From NCBI GenBank assembly GCA_036346255.1, contig CM070619.1:35284342-35348341 (forward strand): a stretch of DNA of 64,000 nucleotides. The letters are read 5' to 3'. The first letter of the stretch is position 1; every line of letters begins with the position of its first letter. A model generated the notes under the pieces. That model was not told the DNA's origin. It worked only from the letters and a program-made list of their open reading frames with translations, and ran no database searches. Below are positions 1 to 11,154 of the stretch, piece after piece. Origin of the DNA: Ampelocalamus luodianensis (taxonomy: Eukaryota > Streptophyta > Magnoliopsida > Poales > Poaceae). The position numbers and the translations under genes are program-made.

Positions 1-371
1 GGAACAACTTCTCTAAAATACTCACTATCACGTCGGTACTAAAATATCCGAGGTAACCTCTTTCTTTCTCTCTTACCACGAACAATGGTGTAACCTGTAA
101 AGCCTGTGGCCACAACCATGACCTCAATCCTCTCAACAAGGGCTACCTCACTCATCATAATCATATAATCATATTATAGGTATGTAAGATCATCTTATAA
201 CAGAATCATCAATACAAAGATAACGTAAGCGTAAATGCAATGCTTGACCCACCCCATCCTATCGGCACCAAGCAGGTCGTTTTCAGTTAATTAACAATTA
301 ACAATTTTTAACAAGCTGTTACCTAAGTCGTTAACTGCTCACCACGACCTACAACCTGCTCGATACCAATC
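1..371 (-). mobile_element. Element E: start of internal region (leader), runs off the window
   Basis: Read on the minus strand, this follows the E LTR and a primer-binding site and resembles the leaders after the PBS of C and H (shared landmarks: a GTGGTTGT block and a TAGGTGGGG-like block). There is no ORF of note. The rest of E lies beyond the left edge of the window, so its coding capacity cannot be judged. Confidence 0.7.
358..368 (-). promoter_or_regulatory. Primer-binding site of element E (initiator tRNA-Met type)
   Basis: The minus strand reads TGGTATCGAGC, two bases after the LTR end. It matches the initiator tRNA-Met PBS TGGTATCAGAGC except that CAG is reduced to CG. The same change occurs in element C, while H and G have the full motif. 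Confidence 0.7.
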
Positions 372-782
372 AGAACACCCCCACCAAACATGAGCTCGAA
401 TGCTACTAAACTAACATTAAAAACTTCAAAACCAAGTTCAAACTACCAAATTTCGACATAACCTCCTTTAACATGTTAACAACATGGAGGTTCCAACATT
501 TAGGTAAATCATAAACAATTAATCCAACATCCGTAATCATCAATACGCGCTCAAAACATACTAACCAACTAGCATATCCAAAGGAGTCTTAATTACACTA
601 CTCATCATTATTACACTTAATCCATTGCATGAGGCATAATCATAATCATAATCAACTCCTAAGCAGTTTGCTAAATTATTGAGGTACGACTAAAACTTAA
701 TCAACTTTAAAGATGAGTGGCAAGTGAGTGAATCCAAATCAAGTCTACTTTCTCCCATGCATGCCGTTCTTGAATTGGGTAC

Positions 783-1355
783 CTAAAACAATAATGAAAG
801 CAAGAGTGAGCCCACAGACTCAAGAAGTACAAAATAAAGGCATACCACAAAGGTTATAACATTAGCATCCATAATCGTAAACGCATCATTAAAACATCTC
901 ATATGCATATGCAATGCTCAAGGAACCTTTCTTTATCTTTCTGTGTGCATTACACCGTAATGCAGAGTATGCAACCGCCGCCGCATACCCATGCTCGTGC
1001 GCAAGACGCACAGGGACCAATTGCCCATTACTCCACAAGTAATGGGACCTCAAGCCCACACTCCACGAGTGTGGGATCTCGGCCCGCCACATTCATGACG
1101 GGATCTCAAAGAAACATGCTTGGTCACCGCGTGACCAAGCCTCAACATGTTCTCAATATGCATATGCTTATCTCTTATTCATCATCAATCTTACCAAAAG
1201 ACAACAACATTGTACCACAATAAAGCATAAGCATAATTTGAGCAATCACCATACTTAAACAATCATCAAGTAAGCCATCTTGCTATGCAATCATATATCA
1301 AAAGCACACAAACATAGCCAATCAATCACACCCATATAACAAACAATGCACTTGC
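783..1355 (-). other. Putative GC-AG intron in LTR E
   Basis: On the minus strand AAG|GCAAGT (intron start at 1355) and TTGTTTTAG|GTACCC (intron end at 783) bound a 573-base interval that contains the hairpin array. AG|GCAAGT is the consensus for plant GC-AG introns. Splicing is inferred from sequence only. Confidence 0.4.
947..1139 (-). repeat. Hairpin array in LTR E
   Basis: These are consecutive short inverted repeats: GCATTAC/GTAATGC, CTGTGCG-type, CCATTAC/GTAATGG, CCCACACTC/GAGTGTGGG, a CCCGTCATG/CGGG-like stem, and CTTGGTCAC/GTGACCAAG. Order and spacing match the arrays in C, I and K. Confidence 0.8.
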
Positions 1356-2192
1356 CTTAACTGTGGAGAATGGAGGGCGTGACGGTGCTGCCTCCGTACC
1401 AATCCCCACCTAATACATTAAGATCATAAGCTAAGACCACAGTAATGAACCACAAAAATTACAAAAGCAAACACAAACTAGCCTTAGCTTACAACGCGAT
1501 CCCGACTCCAATTTCCTAAATGCTGATTTGTGCCTTCTGTAATCAGTCAAGTTCTAAAATTCATATCTTTCTGTATAGGGTCTAAATTGGGTGTTCTTAG
1601 ACTTCATTGAAAGGTTATCAAATTCCCAACTAAACCTAGTTGGTGAGACTCCTGATTCGGCCATCTAAAATCCTTTTAACCTAATTAACAAAACATCGAT
1701 TTCACGTCATGCCCTCTGGACAGAACACTAAAACAATCATAACTTTCAGCTCGTTTATCCAAATTTTGCGTTCTTGTGCTTCCTGAAAGCTACGACAATT
1801 ATCTACAACTTTCGTTATACTGAGATCATCTAATTCCTCTGTAACTTATGGTTTTAACCAGATTTCTACAGACTGTCCAAACGCTGACAGATTTGCAGGA
1901 CAGTCGCACTAATAAATTCATAACTTTTGCTACAGAGGTCCAAAAAATACGATCTAGCACTTCATTGAAAGCTATTGACGTCCTCTACAATTCTCTAGGA
2001 GAAGCCCAAGACTGAATCCAAACTTAACTACATCAAAACGTTTGTCTAACACGATCTGTCCTGAGGAGACAGAAATACCGACATTGATTAACTATCCAAA
2101 ACGATCGGATCAAAGGGGAATTGAGGTTACCCTTGAAGAATCGCAGGGAGATGACAAACCACCCCTACGAAGAAGATCCTCTCCCTCTTCCC

Positions 2193-2197
<5 letters not shown>

Positions 2198-2229
<32 letters not shown>

Positions 2230-2273
2230 TTCTTCTTCTTCTTCTTCTTCTTCTTCTTCTTCTTCTTTTTCTT
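2198..2273. repeat. (CTT)n microsatellite inside LTR E
   Basis: A nearly pure run of TTC/CTT units of about 75 bases. It gives artificial poly-Ser, poly-Leu, poly-Glu and poly-Lys frames. Other LTRs of the superfamily have a pyrimidine- or purine-rich stretch at the same place (52931-52957 in G; 15620-15690 in C), so it probably arose by slippage in that tract. Confidence 0.95.
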
Positions 2274-2555
2274 GGTCGGCAAGACCAAGGAGACAACGCA
2301 AGGAGGCGGGGTGGTACTGTTCACTGGTATCAGAGTAATGGCGGCATCGTGAGCATGCCGTGCTACAGTACCACCCTAGGTTTCCCTTATTTTTGTTGGT
2401 GGTCGGCCCTCTCCGGCCTCCCGGCCAAAGCCCGAGGCCCAAAGTTGTCGAATAATTGCAGAAACCCCCTCTAATCCTCTGTTAACTCTATTTTTTTCTA
2501 GTTGGTTCTTCTCTCTAATTCTTCCTTTTCACTTAAATAGACTTGGGGTATTACA

Positions 2556-3223
2556 TCACCCTTGGCCATTTTTGCAAAAATCACCTTCAGGACCTCCATC
2601 TCAGGACCACCCTTTTTTGTCGTTTTCGGCAAAGACCACTCTGGGTCATTTGCAAAAACCACCCTCGGGGTCCTCTTTTCAAAAGACCACCCCTTGGTCT
2701 TTTGTAAAGAAAACCTCAGGACCTCCCTCCTCGCAGATCTTAACCTTTAGGACCACCCCTGGATAGATCTTAACCGTTCAGGACCTCCCCATGGAGATAT
2801 GAGCCGTTCAAGACCTCCCCTCTTTTAGACCTTATCGTTGAGAACCTCCCCGTGGAGATCTTGACCGTCCAGGACCCCCCCTCGTGTAGATCTTACCGTC
2901 CAGGATCTCCCTTCTTGTAGATCTTATCGTCCAGTACCTCCCCGTAGAGATATCGACCGTTAAGACCTCCCTCTGTGAGATCTTAGCCATCAGGACCTCA
3001 ATAAGTTAGACCTTGACCGTTAAGACCTCCCCTGTGAGATCTTAGCCGTCAGGACCTCCTTCAGTTTTGATCTTGACCGTTAAGACCTCCCTCTATGAAG
3101 ATCTTAGCTGTTAGGACCTCCTCAGTCTAGATCTTGGCCATCTCAGACCTCCACTCTTAGACCTACCTCTTAGGACCTCCCCTTGTAGATCTGGATCGTC
3201 AGACCTATATCCGACAGTCTAGA
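2556..3223. repeat. Degenerate minisatellite between two divergent LTRs
   Basis: About 16 imperfect copies of a unit of roughly 30-38 bases built on GATCTTRACCGTYAGGACCTC. Units are better preserved in the middle and right (about 2720-3200); the left end (2556-2720) has a looser form with AAAGACCACC and TTTGCAAAAA. No coding potential. It fills exactly the gap between LTR E (minus) and LTR A (plus). Confidence 0.85.
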
Positions 3224-4488
3224 TGTAATACCCCAAATTTATTTAAGTGAGAAGAAATAATTTCGGGAGAAGAACCAATTATAAAATAGATTTAACAGAA
3301 GTTTAGAGGGGGGTGTATTACTCCGAAATGTGTTAGAAAGAAAACAAAAATAGTTAAAAGGATTTTTCTGAAATTTCTTCAAAACCTGGGCTATGGGCTT
3401 TTGGCCCACAGCACCAAGGCCCAAAAGGGGGGAAAACCCTAAAGCTACTACAGTATCAACCCGTGCTACAGTAGCCACCGCCATGCTACAGTAGTCGCGT
3501 TGCTACAGTGCATCGCCCCTCCCCTCCCCATGCAGCCCCATCCTCCATTGCTGCTGCCCCCCTCCATTGGTGCCTCACTTCCTCGCCATCGGTGTTCTCT
3601 GCTGTCGATCAAGTGAAGAAAGGAGAGGAGATCGTCTTTGCGGGGAGAGTTCTTCATCTTTCTACAATTCTACAAGGGTAACGTCGCGTGTTCTTCGTTG
3701 GTTGATGCGTAGTAGTTGCGGTTGATGTCGTTTGGTAGATTGAATTGCGTAGGTTTAATAGATTGCGTTCTGTCCAGTAGTTTGGACGACGGTTTTCTTA
3801 TTGTTAGAGGCATAATTGGGGATCCAACCTCTTAGAGATAGCTGGGTTATGTTCTTAGCTTTCGGTGGCTGCTGATTTCACCGGATTCCGACTTACGGAT
3901 CAAAAGATATGAATTTTTTAGTGTCACTGTCTTGCTGATCTGTCAGTATTTGGACAGTCTGTAGAAAACTGGGTTAATACATTAGTTAAAGACGAAATTA
4001 GAGGATCTCGATATAACCAAAACTGTAGGTAATTTCCATACCTTTTCAGAGAGATAAAGAACGCAAAATTTGGACTTTTGTAGCAAAAATTATGGTGGTT
4101 TTAGTGTACTATCCAGAGAACCTGATGTGAAAATGATGTTCTGTTGATTGGCTTGATAGGGGTAGTAGATGGCCGAATCAGGAAGACCCACCAACTAGGT
4201 TTAGTTGGGGAATTTGATAAAATTTCAATGAAGTCCAAGATCACCTCATTTGAACTCCTTTAATAAAAGATACGAATTTTTGAATACGACTGTTTACAGA
4301 GGGGTCAGTTCAACATTTAGGAAATTGAAGTCGGGGTCGTGTTTCAAGCTATTGCTATTTCGTGCTTGCTCATATGGTTTATTTGGTCCATTACAGTTGT
4401 CTTAGAAAGCTTTTAAATGTATTTTTAGGTGGGGGACTGGTCCCAGAGGCAGCACCTACTTCGCATCCTCCGTTCTCACGCGGTTGAG

Positions 4489-5162
4489 GCAAGTACCTTG
4501 CTTGGTAGTGTTGTTGTGAATGTTTTGGCGATGCTTACCGGTATTTGATATATAGCGACTGTGGTTAAATTTATAGGGTGTATGCTGATTAAAGATGATG
4601 AGTGCTTATATTACATGCTTGCATTTGATAGTTAGTAACCGTGGTTGATTGATGGAAAGATATGCTAGTTTTAGCTGATGCAAGCTTATGATATGAATGA
4701 TTATAATTCATGTACAGTACTGATGTTGTTCACGCATATTGCAACACTGTTATTGTTCATGTGCACAGTTGGAGCATACATAAAGAAGCATGATTGATAT
4801 CCCCACATTCATGGAATGTGGGTAATTGAGGAGAGATCCTCATCGTGTAACGATGGGCTAAGATCCCCACACTTGCTGAGTGTGGGCTTGAGGTCCCCTT
4901 TACTTGTGGAGTATAGGACAATTGGTCCCTGTGCTTGCGAGCACAGGCATGGGTTCGCAGCGACGGTTGCTTACCCCGCATTACAGGTGTAATGCGCAAC
5001 AGAGTGAAAGGTTGCATTGCATGCCTGCATTCATGCTTCATGTGATAAAGTTTTCGAGCATAGATTAGAATTGGATGTTGATGCTTTAATTATGTAGTAG
5101 TGTCTCTTTATGTGGTACTTGCCGAGTTCTTGAACTCACCCTTGCTTTTATTGTGTTTTTAG
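4489..5162 (+). other. Putative GC-AG intron in LTR A
   Basis: TTGAG|GCAAGTACC at 4489 and TGTTTTTAG|GTACC ending at 5162 bound 674 bases that include the hairpin array. The acceptor has a good pyrimidine tract and a CTCAC branch-point-like motif upstream. Splicing is inferred. Confidence 0.4.
4802..4995 (+). repeat. Hairpin array in LTR A
   Basis: Hairpins in order: CCCACATTC/GAATGTGGG (4802-4822), TCATCG/CGATGG, CCCACACTT/GAGTGTGGG (4866-4886), a TTAC/GTA stem, CCTGTGC/GCACAGG (4928-4947), and GCATTAC/GTAATGC (4978-4995). This family lacks the leading CTTGGTCAC stem and has an extra CCCACA-type stem instead. Confidence 0.8.
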
Positions 5163-5553
5163 GTACCATTGCAAGAACGTCATGCATGGGGGGAAAGTAG
5201 ACCCGAACTGGATTCATACACTGCCACCCATCATTTATAGTTGATTAGATTTTGGAATGTCAGCTAATAAATGAGCAAACTGCTTAAGTTTGGTTGATGG
5301 ATAGGTTTCATGTATTGAGTTTTGTAATAATGATGAGTAGCACTCCTTAGACATCTTGATTTATGTTCTAGCTGTTTATCATAACTTTAATGTTTAGTGA
5401 GGATTTTGGATGAAGAAATTTGGAGTTATGATTCTCTATTATATGTTGGAACCTCCAGCTAGCTACTAATACAGGGGAGGTTCTGTCGAAAATTTGGTAT
5501 AATATCTTTGGTTTAGAATTGTTTAGTGTAGTTTGGTAGCATTCCAGGCTCAT

Positions 5554-5985
5554 GTTGGCCTGCTCTCACTGAGAGTGGGGCATTGGAGTTGAAACGCTCT
5601 TCCCTTGTTGTGTTTGCGCACGAGTAGTAGGTCCTGTCATCCTGTTACCACACAATGGTTAACAACATAACAAGGATATACTCGAGCAAGCACAAACAAG
5701 GTTATAAATAGAAAAGAAACAAACACTAAACTTATAATGCATTATGTTATGACATGTATCCAAACCAACACCAAAATCATAAAATCCATACATACAACAA
5801 AAGGAGTTCGGTCCCATTCCCATATATAAGTCGGCTATCAAGGTCATAATACAAACCAAAAGTCTAACATACATAACTTTTACAAAATACCACTACCCTA
5901 TTACATTTATTTAAGGGCAACTACTTGTCGACATAACACTTATCCATGAGGGTTCATCGTCGAGGAACTAGCACAAAGATCACGG
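5554..5985. other. Unclassified sequence, no gene seen
   Basis: Lies between truncated LTR A and the minus-strand ORF. It is AT-rich and, read on the minus strand, could be the 3' untranslated part of the ORF next to it. I recognise no motif. The junction near 5553 may be a recombination breakpoint. Confidence 0.4.
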
Positions 5986-6594
5986 TTAAAGTTCACCGGA
6001 AAACTCATTCAGCAAATGAGCCCCAGGGGAACCCGTGTCAATAGGATCCAAAGGACTGATGAGACGCCTCGGAGAACCTAGTAGTGGCTGATGACCTCCA
6101 GGAGGTGCAGTCCGCAGAGTGCGAGGAAAGCCTGCAGTCATCCGGGCTTGACGCACTGGTCCATAAATAGGAACACACCCAGCTACTTCTGGAAGTCGGA
6201 ATGCTGGTGGTGCAACAGCAACGGGAGAGATCTCATTGTCACCATAAAGCACGTTACGAGGAACGCGATTCATGTTGACTCCAAGTCTAAGGTACTCCAG
6301 GGCCTCGTTAAGACGATGTCGAGTTTCCCACAACTCCCTCACAAGGCAGCGATGGATTTGGTCTATGATGCAGACCATCCTCGCCAACTGTCGCACCTGA
6401 GGGTCTTCCCCAAACTGTATCTCATCAAACATGCTCACTTCTGCACTAGGACCTTGCTTCGGGAAGTGATTATAGGGTGGTTGAGACAACTCCGTCAAAT
6501 CATGACGAAGAAGGCTCATCATCCTACTAGCAGCTTCCTGAATAGCCATAGGCTCAGAAGTGGCAAGTGATTGGACACAGTATGGGATACTACC
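5986..6594 (-). pseudogene. Uncharacterised protein fragment, 5' end cut by LTR D
   Basis: An open minus-strand frame ends at a stop at 5986. It is formally open up to 6711, but its first 39 codons fall inside LTR D and are probably artificial. The segment from about 6594 down, including an internal Met at 6549 (MAIQEAASRMM), looks protein-like: about 190 residues with balanced composition, a helical centre (RELWETRHRLNEALEYLRLG) and a Pro/Arg-rich C-terminus. I do not recognise the family. One possibility is an antisense accessory ORF between pol and the 3' LTR, as known for plant Tat-lineage gypsy elements; a captured host gene fragment is another. No polypurine tract precedes LTR D, which weakens the first idea. 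Confidence 0.45.
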
Positions 6595-9500
6595 TGTAAC
6601 AGCCCCAATTTTATAAACAGTAATAATCTGCTTTATGAACAGTAATGGGACACTGTTCATATCATTACTGTTCATAAATAACAATTTGGAATTGTTGTTA
6701 CCAACTAACACTTTCCTTTTCTAGCCAAAATCCAAAACCTATTCAAAGTTTCAAAGAAAATACAAGTTAATGCTTGTATTGTGGCTGGGAAGTATTTTTA
6801 TTACAACCTAGATCAATTCTCTTGCCCAGAAATAAATTTTGTTGAAAGTTTAGAAATTATTTTGACTTGGAGAAAAATATTTGTCTTTAATTAAGCATAT
6901 TCGGGCTAAGGTAATTATTTATATCTTTTATAAAGTGAAATTTTGGTTTTAGAAATTTATTTGGGAAATATATCATCCCAGTAGCATCCTGGCAAAATTT
7001 CATGATTTTACAAATTTATTTGCTATTTTTAAAAGCCCAGTCAAACTTTTAAGTATTTGAATAGGGTTTGGTCAACTAACCCGGTCCAAACCCAAAACCT
7101 AGTACTGTAGCGACTCGAACCCATGAGGTTGGGTCCAACCCTTTCATTTTGGTCTGGCTCAGTCACGCTCAGACGCGAGTCCAAAACCCCTCGCGAACTG
7201 TGAGCCGTTGATCTTCCATCGCACGGACGGTGTTGCGACATCACGCGAGCTGTCCACGTGTGCGGGTTAATTCCCACCGTTGGATCTTAATCATACGGTC
7301 AAGGGAGATGTATGCATTCGGACAACTCCGGATCCCCTCTCGATCTCCACCATCCATCCTCGATCTAACCGCGCAACCCTTTTTGATTTGAACAGAAAGG
7401 CGCGCATCCATCGTGGGCCTTTAGATCTAAATCTCACGGCGCTCCTTTTTGACCGCGGGCTTTTAGGGTTCAAATTCCTTGGACCGTTGGATTTCATTCG
7501 TAGGGCCTATATCGTGTATGCATTCGGACCATCCGGATCCCGCGTTAATCCCGACCGTAGAAATTCAATCGGACGGTGCCGCGTCATCGCATTTAAGGGT
7601 GACGTGTATCCTTTGAGATGGATCGTTGGATTTCAATCCAACGTTCCTCTTTGAACGTGAACCCCCGAAGTCCAATAGAGCTCTTTTAAATCTCCATCCT
7701 TCATTCGAGATCGCACGGCCCATATTAAACGATACCGCTTAAAACCTTTTAACCCCTCTATTTATCACGCCCCATTTCTAATCGGACGGTTGATGTTCTT
7801 TGAGTTTTAAGAAACGCCACGCGTCATGGATCGCAATGGACCCGCATGTAAGATATTTCTTATCTCCTTCCTTGCCTCTGCGCGCCATTTCGTGAGCGAG
7901 AGGAGGAATTATCCAAAGCTTATGCGACTAATTTTTGATATTTAGCCTAAAATGGACACCTCATCAACTCTAGACCCTTCCCTTTGCCCCGTAGCTCGCC
8001 TCTATATATAACCCTAGCTTTTGAGTCGCCATTGTTGACCACCGGAGCTCATCATCTTCCTTGTTGTAAAGTGGAGTTCTTTGCTCCTCCTATTTGTTCA
8101 TCCATTTTAAACACCGGTTTCACCTTGTAATAAAGATTTGACATCTTTTGTAGGTTAAATCGAGTTTATTTCTCTGTTAATCCACATCGGTTTTGTAATC
8201 TTTGGTGTCTTTCCTATCCAGTAAGCTAAAACCTTAGCTTTTGTTATCTTGAACACCTTAAGGACCTTAGAAGCTCATATGGATCATTCTTTCGCATATC
8301 AAGAGCTCCAACTTTTTTAAACCGAAAAGTTGTTTGTTATAACTTTCGGTCTTTCATATCGTTTTCAAGAATTAGGTTTCTCCAATCGACTTATCATTCG
8401 GTAGGTCTTAACTAAACCCTAGTAGCATAACAAGTTATTCTTTTGATCCTTCTTATCATCTACTTAATTTTGTAGCAGAGATTTATCTCTGTCCTCTGTT
8501 GTCGGTTCAACCGACAACATTGGCCTTTCTTTAGCTTTTGTAATCTGACCGATTAGGGTTAGATTAGGGTTAGCTTGGGATATTAATTACCCTAAAAGAT
8601 CAGGCTAAGTTTCATTTCAGAACCTTTGCTTGACTTATTTCCTTTAAACCTGAAACCTAAAGTCCGTCCTGCTTTCGTTATTTTCAAAATCAAAACCGAA
8701 ACTTGGATCTAGACTATAGTTTCGTTATTTAAAAGTCAGATATGATAATATGGGTTATTATCACTATTAGGTAGTTATGACTTAAGCATGTCGTTAAACA
8801 TGCATTTCCATATTGATCATACATCTTTCTTTCAATCTGCACTTATTGTCGATTTTGGTATTTATTGGGTTTTATTGCTTCTTTTAGAATCTGTTCGCGC
8901 TAGGCATTTGAATCTTTCTCTGAGCATCCCAACTCGCAATGTAAGTATATTATTATCAAGGCAAGCCTCCTCTGTGCACCATGTTGATCCCAAATTTTTA
9001 CAATAGCTTTTCTAAATACAGTGACATCTGTTGCATGCTATTTTTCCGAAAATACAAATATGGACTGTATTAGTTAGTTATGACCTAAGTATTATTGTGG
9101 ATTACCTTAATTGTGACCATACACTGAACCCTAGAGTAGTACTGTATACTATAATTCATATTTTTAGGATTTGCCTAGACATGCAGTCTAGATAAGATTT
9201 AGTGTTTGACAAGATTAACTTGTCAAACAGGGGGGCAACAAATAAATTTCAGTTACTTCAATTCTTTGTCCAGTTTCTTTAAATCAGAATTGCATTTTAA
9301 ATTTAAATTGATCTGGACAAGAGGATGCTAGTGATGGTGCTTTTGTGCACGAGATTGGGAATTGTGGTGGACTTGTCTGGGTTAATTAAGGACTGAACTC
9401 TGATTGTTTAATTCAAGTTCCCTACGTACTTCCACGCGCAGTGTATGGGCGCTGTTTGGTTAAGTAAAGGGTTAAGACTATTGGGTTGGAAACAGGGGAG

Positions 9501-10139
9501 TAAGGATATGTGTATTGATCTTGTATGGCATAGATGCTTTGGTCAATAGACTGCGTTTTATGCCATGTGAGCTTGTATGTCAATATCAGATGTTCTTAGA
9601 AGGGTGAGGGCGTATATGTGCTCCGTCGCATGTACGTACCTTAAAGATACCGATTGCAATCTATTATGGGTAGCGAACCCAGCGCATTACTTCTTATGGT
9701 TGGATCGGCATTCCTGACGCAACATGTGTGCCCCGGTTAGACAGATGCTATCAGACGTTGTTTAAGCGAGATTAGTTCACACATGGGTATCCAACTCAAT
9801 AGTGTTAACTTGTTGAAAAATGCCAAATCTTAGTTTCCCGATCGGCATACCAAAGGAAGTATGTCATCATTCGGAGGCATCCAAAGGCAACGGCCGACTA
9901 AGTCGTGTGGGTAAAGATGTACACCTGCGCAGGTATCAAAGCTGTTCGAATAGCCGTGTCCACGGTCATGGACGATGACTTGAGTTGATGTCACCATATA
10001 GAGTGTATAGAGTTTTGATTTTAAAATCTGGTTTCGGTTTTTATTTCTGCATGAGGGTATTCATGCAGTGTATTGTTTCTGTTTATGGTTCATTCACTTA
10101 CTGTTCTAGTCAAATTAAGGATAAACCGGGGTCCTCACA
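6595..10139 (+). mobile_element. LTR D, distant relative of the Tekay-like B LTR
   Basis: Starts TGTAACAGCCCC and ends ATAAACCGGGGTCCTCACA, the same last 19 bases as LTR B. Length is 3545 bases. The interior diverges strongly from B but shares landmarks in order: repeated CCGTTGGAT palindromes, a TATA box, and the ACCAAAGGAAGT..GTACACCTGC..TTCGAATAGCC block (D about 9840-9960; B about 20510-20610). There is no PBS after it and no polypurine tract before it. The flanks (CTACC left, GTAAG right) do not match, so it is a solo or rearranged LTR. There is no real ORF. Confidence 0.8.
8003..8010 (+). promoter_or_regulatory. TATA box of LTR D
   Basis: TATATATA lies in a CTC..ACCCTAGC context about 1.4 kb into the LTR, followed by a CACCATTGTTG-like leader. 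It sits where TATAAATA sits in LTR B. Confidence 0.55.
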
Positions 10140-11151
10140 GTAAGTAAGATTAAGGATGAAGGATACTAGAGAAATGATTAATTGATATTCATGAGTGATT
10201 GTTCAAGTGTGCTAGTATTATGATTAAATGTGCTATTCATGGATGCTAGAATGCTATGAATATCAATGATGTGGAATGCTAGAAGTATGAATAAGTTTAT
10301 TCATATATGATGTTGTTGTTAATGCTTACATGTTAATGATAATATGTTGAGTTCCTGCATATGAAGAACGTTATCATGGTGCATATGCATGTTGAGAGCA
10401 TACAGGTGCCTTGGTCACGTGGTGACCAAGCACATACAGTTGAGGTCCCCGTCATGTAAATGACGGGCTTGAGGTCCCCACATTCGTGGAATGTGGGCTA
10501 TGAGCAAAGAGGTCCCCATCATTAAGATCATGGGCAATGGTCCCTATACATGTGGTGTATAGGCTCTTGGTCCCTGTGCCAGTGGGCACAGGCAAGGGTA
10601 CACAGCGACGGTTGTATACCCCGCATTACCGGTAAAATGCGAAAAGAGATAAAGTTGAGAAAGGTGCATTGCATTGGTTGCATTCACATGAGCATGAAGG
10701 CTATACTTTGGGGCATTGTTTATCTTGGATTGTTGATGCTATGAATGATAACATGCTTAGCCTTGTTGGTACTTGCTGAGTCTTTGGGCTCACTCTTGCT
10801 TTGATGTGTTTTAGGTACAACTGGCAAGACCCGCATGCATGGGAGGGAGTAGATGTTTGGATGCACGCACTACCACTCAATCATAAGAATTACTTATAGA
10901 TGGTTTGAGTTTCAGATTAACTGTAATAATGAGAATAGCAAATTTTTGGTTATGTTTATGAGATTATCCTGCATGCTTGAATGAACCTGATTATGAAGAC
11001 ATTGATAAATGCCATGATTAATTGTTGGAACCTCGGTATAGCTGACTATACAAAGGAGGTTTTGCGAAAATTTGTAATTGGTCTTAGTTTAGTTTAGTTT
11101 AATTTAATTTTAGTAGCATTCCGTGCTCAATGCTTTGAGCTGGGTGTTACA
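10140..11151 (+). mobile_element. 5' LTR of element C, 3' part only
   Basis: Nearly identical to the right part of the C 3' LTR (27999-28999) from GTAAGTAAGATTAAGG to GGGTGTTACA. The first 1.5 kb or so of the LTR is missing; LTR D ends directly against it. A putative splice acceptor (TGTTTTAG, ending at 10814) is present; the matching donor would lie in the lost part. Confidence 0.9.
10410..10640 (+). repeat. Hairpin array in C 5' LTR (reference copy)
   Basis: Eight consecutive hairpins: CTTGGTCAC/GTGACCAAG (10410-10430), CCCGTCAT/ATGACGGG (10448-10467), CCCACATTC/GAATGTGGG (10477-10497), CCCATCAT/ATCATGGG imperfect (10514-10533), CCTATAC/GTATAGG (10543-10562), CCTGTGCC/GGCACAGG (10573-10592), GGGTA/TACCC (10596-10620), GCATT/AATGC (10623-10640). 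Most loops are 2-5 bases; the GGGTA/TACCC stem spans a larger loop. The repeated linker is GAGGTCC or TGGTCC. Confidence 0.85.
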
Positions 11152-11154
11152 GAT

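Larger units (their letters stand above)
372..2555 (-). mobile_element. 5' LTR of element E (gypsy/LARD-type)
   Basis: On the minus strand the LTR starts TGTAATACCCC at 2555 and ends with a slightly decayed GGGTGTTCT at 372, followed by the PBS. Length is about 2.18 kb. It has the family layout: a pyrimidine-rich stretch near the start, repeated CTGTCCAG modules, a GC-type splice donor, the hairpin array, an acceptor-like TTTTAG and the terminal block containing GTAGCATTC. All lines of the ORF track here are low-complexity or non-conserved translations. Confidence 0.85.
3224..5553 (+). mobile_element. LTR A, gypsy/LARD-type, 3' terminus lost
   Basis: Starts TGTAATACCCC at 3224 and carries a second start-like motif (TGTATTACTCC) at about 3314, as LTRs I and K do. 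CTGTCCAG modules, donor, hairpin array and acceptor follow. Similarity continues to GTAGCATTCCAGGCTC near 5540, but the expected GGGTGTTACA end and PBS are missing, so the copy is truncated at about 5553. There is no ORF. Four GCTACAGTAG-like motifs lie at about 3445-3510. Confidence 0.8.

Noticed and set aside
2042..2474. Overlapping frames rich in Ser, Leu, Glu or Lys
   Set aside because: Produced by the (CTT)n microsatellite in LTR E, in all frames and both strands.
2557..2766. Frames in the minisatellite
   Set aside because: Unit length is irregular, so no repeat protein is kept in frame.
3224..6594. LTR A and the minus ORF as parts of one element
   Set aside because: LTR A lacks its terminus and PBS, and the ORF is on the other strand next to a different LTR family.
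7280..7654. 124-codon frame in LTR D
   Set aside because: Composed of CCGTTGGAT-type repeats; the opposite strand is open too; no domain.
10410..10640. Hairpin array as tRNA cluster or CRISPR
   Set aside because: Stems differ from one another, no cloverleaf, no identical direct repeats with unique spacers, and the host is a plant.
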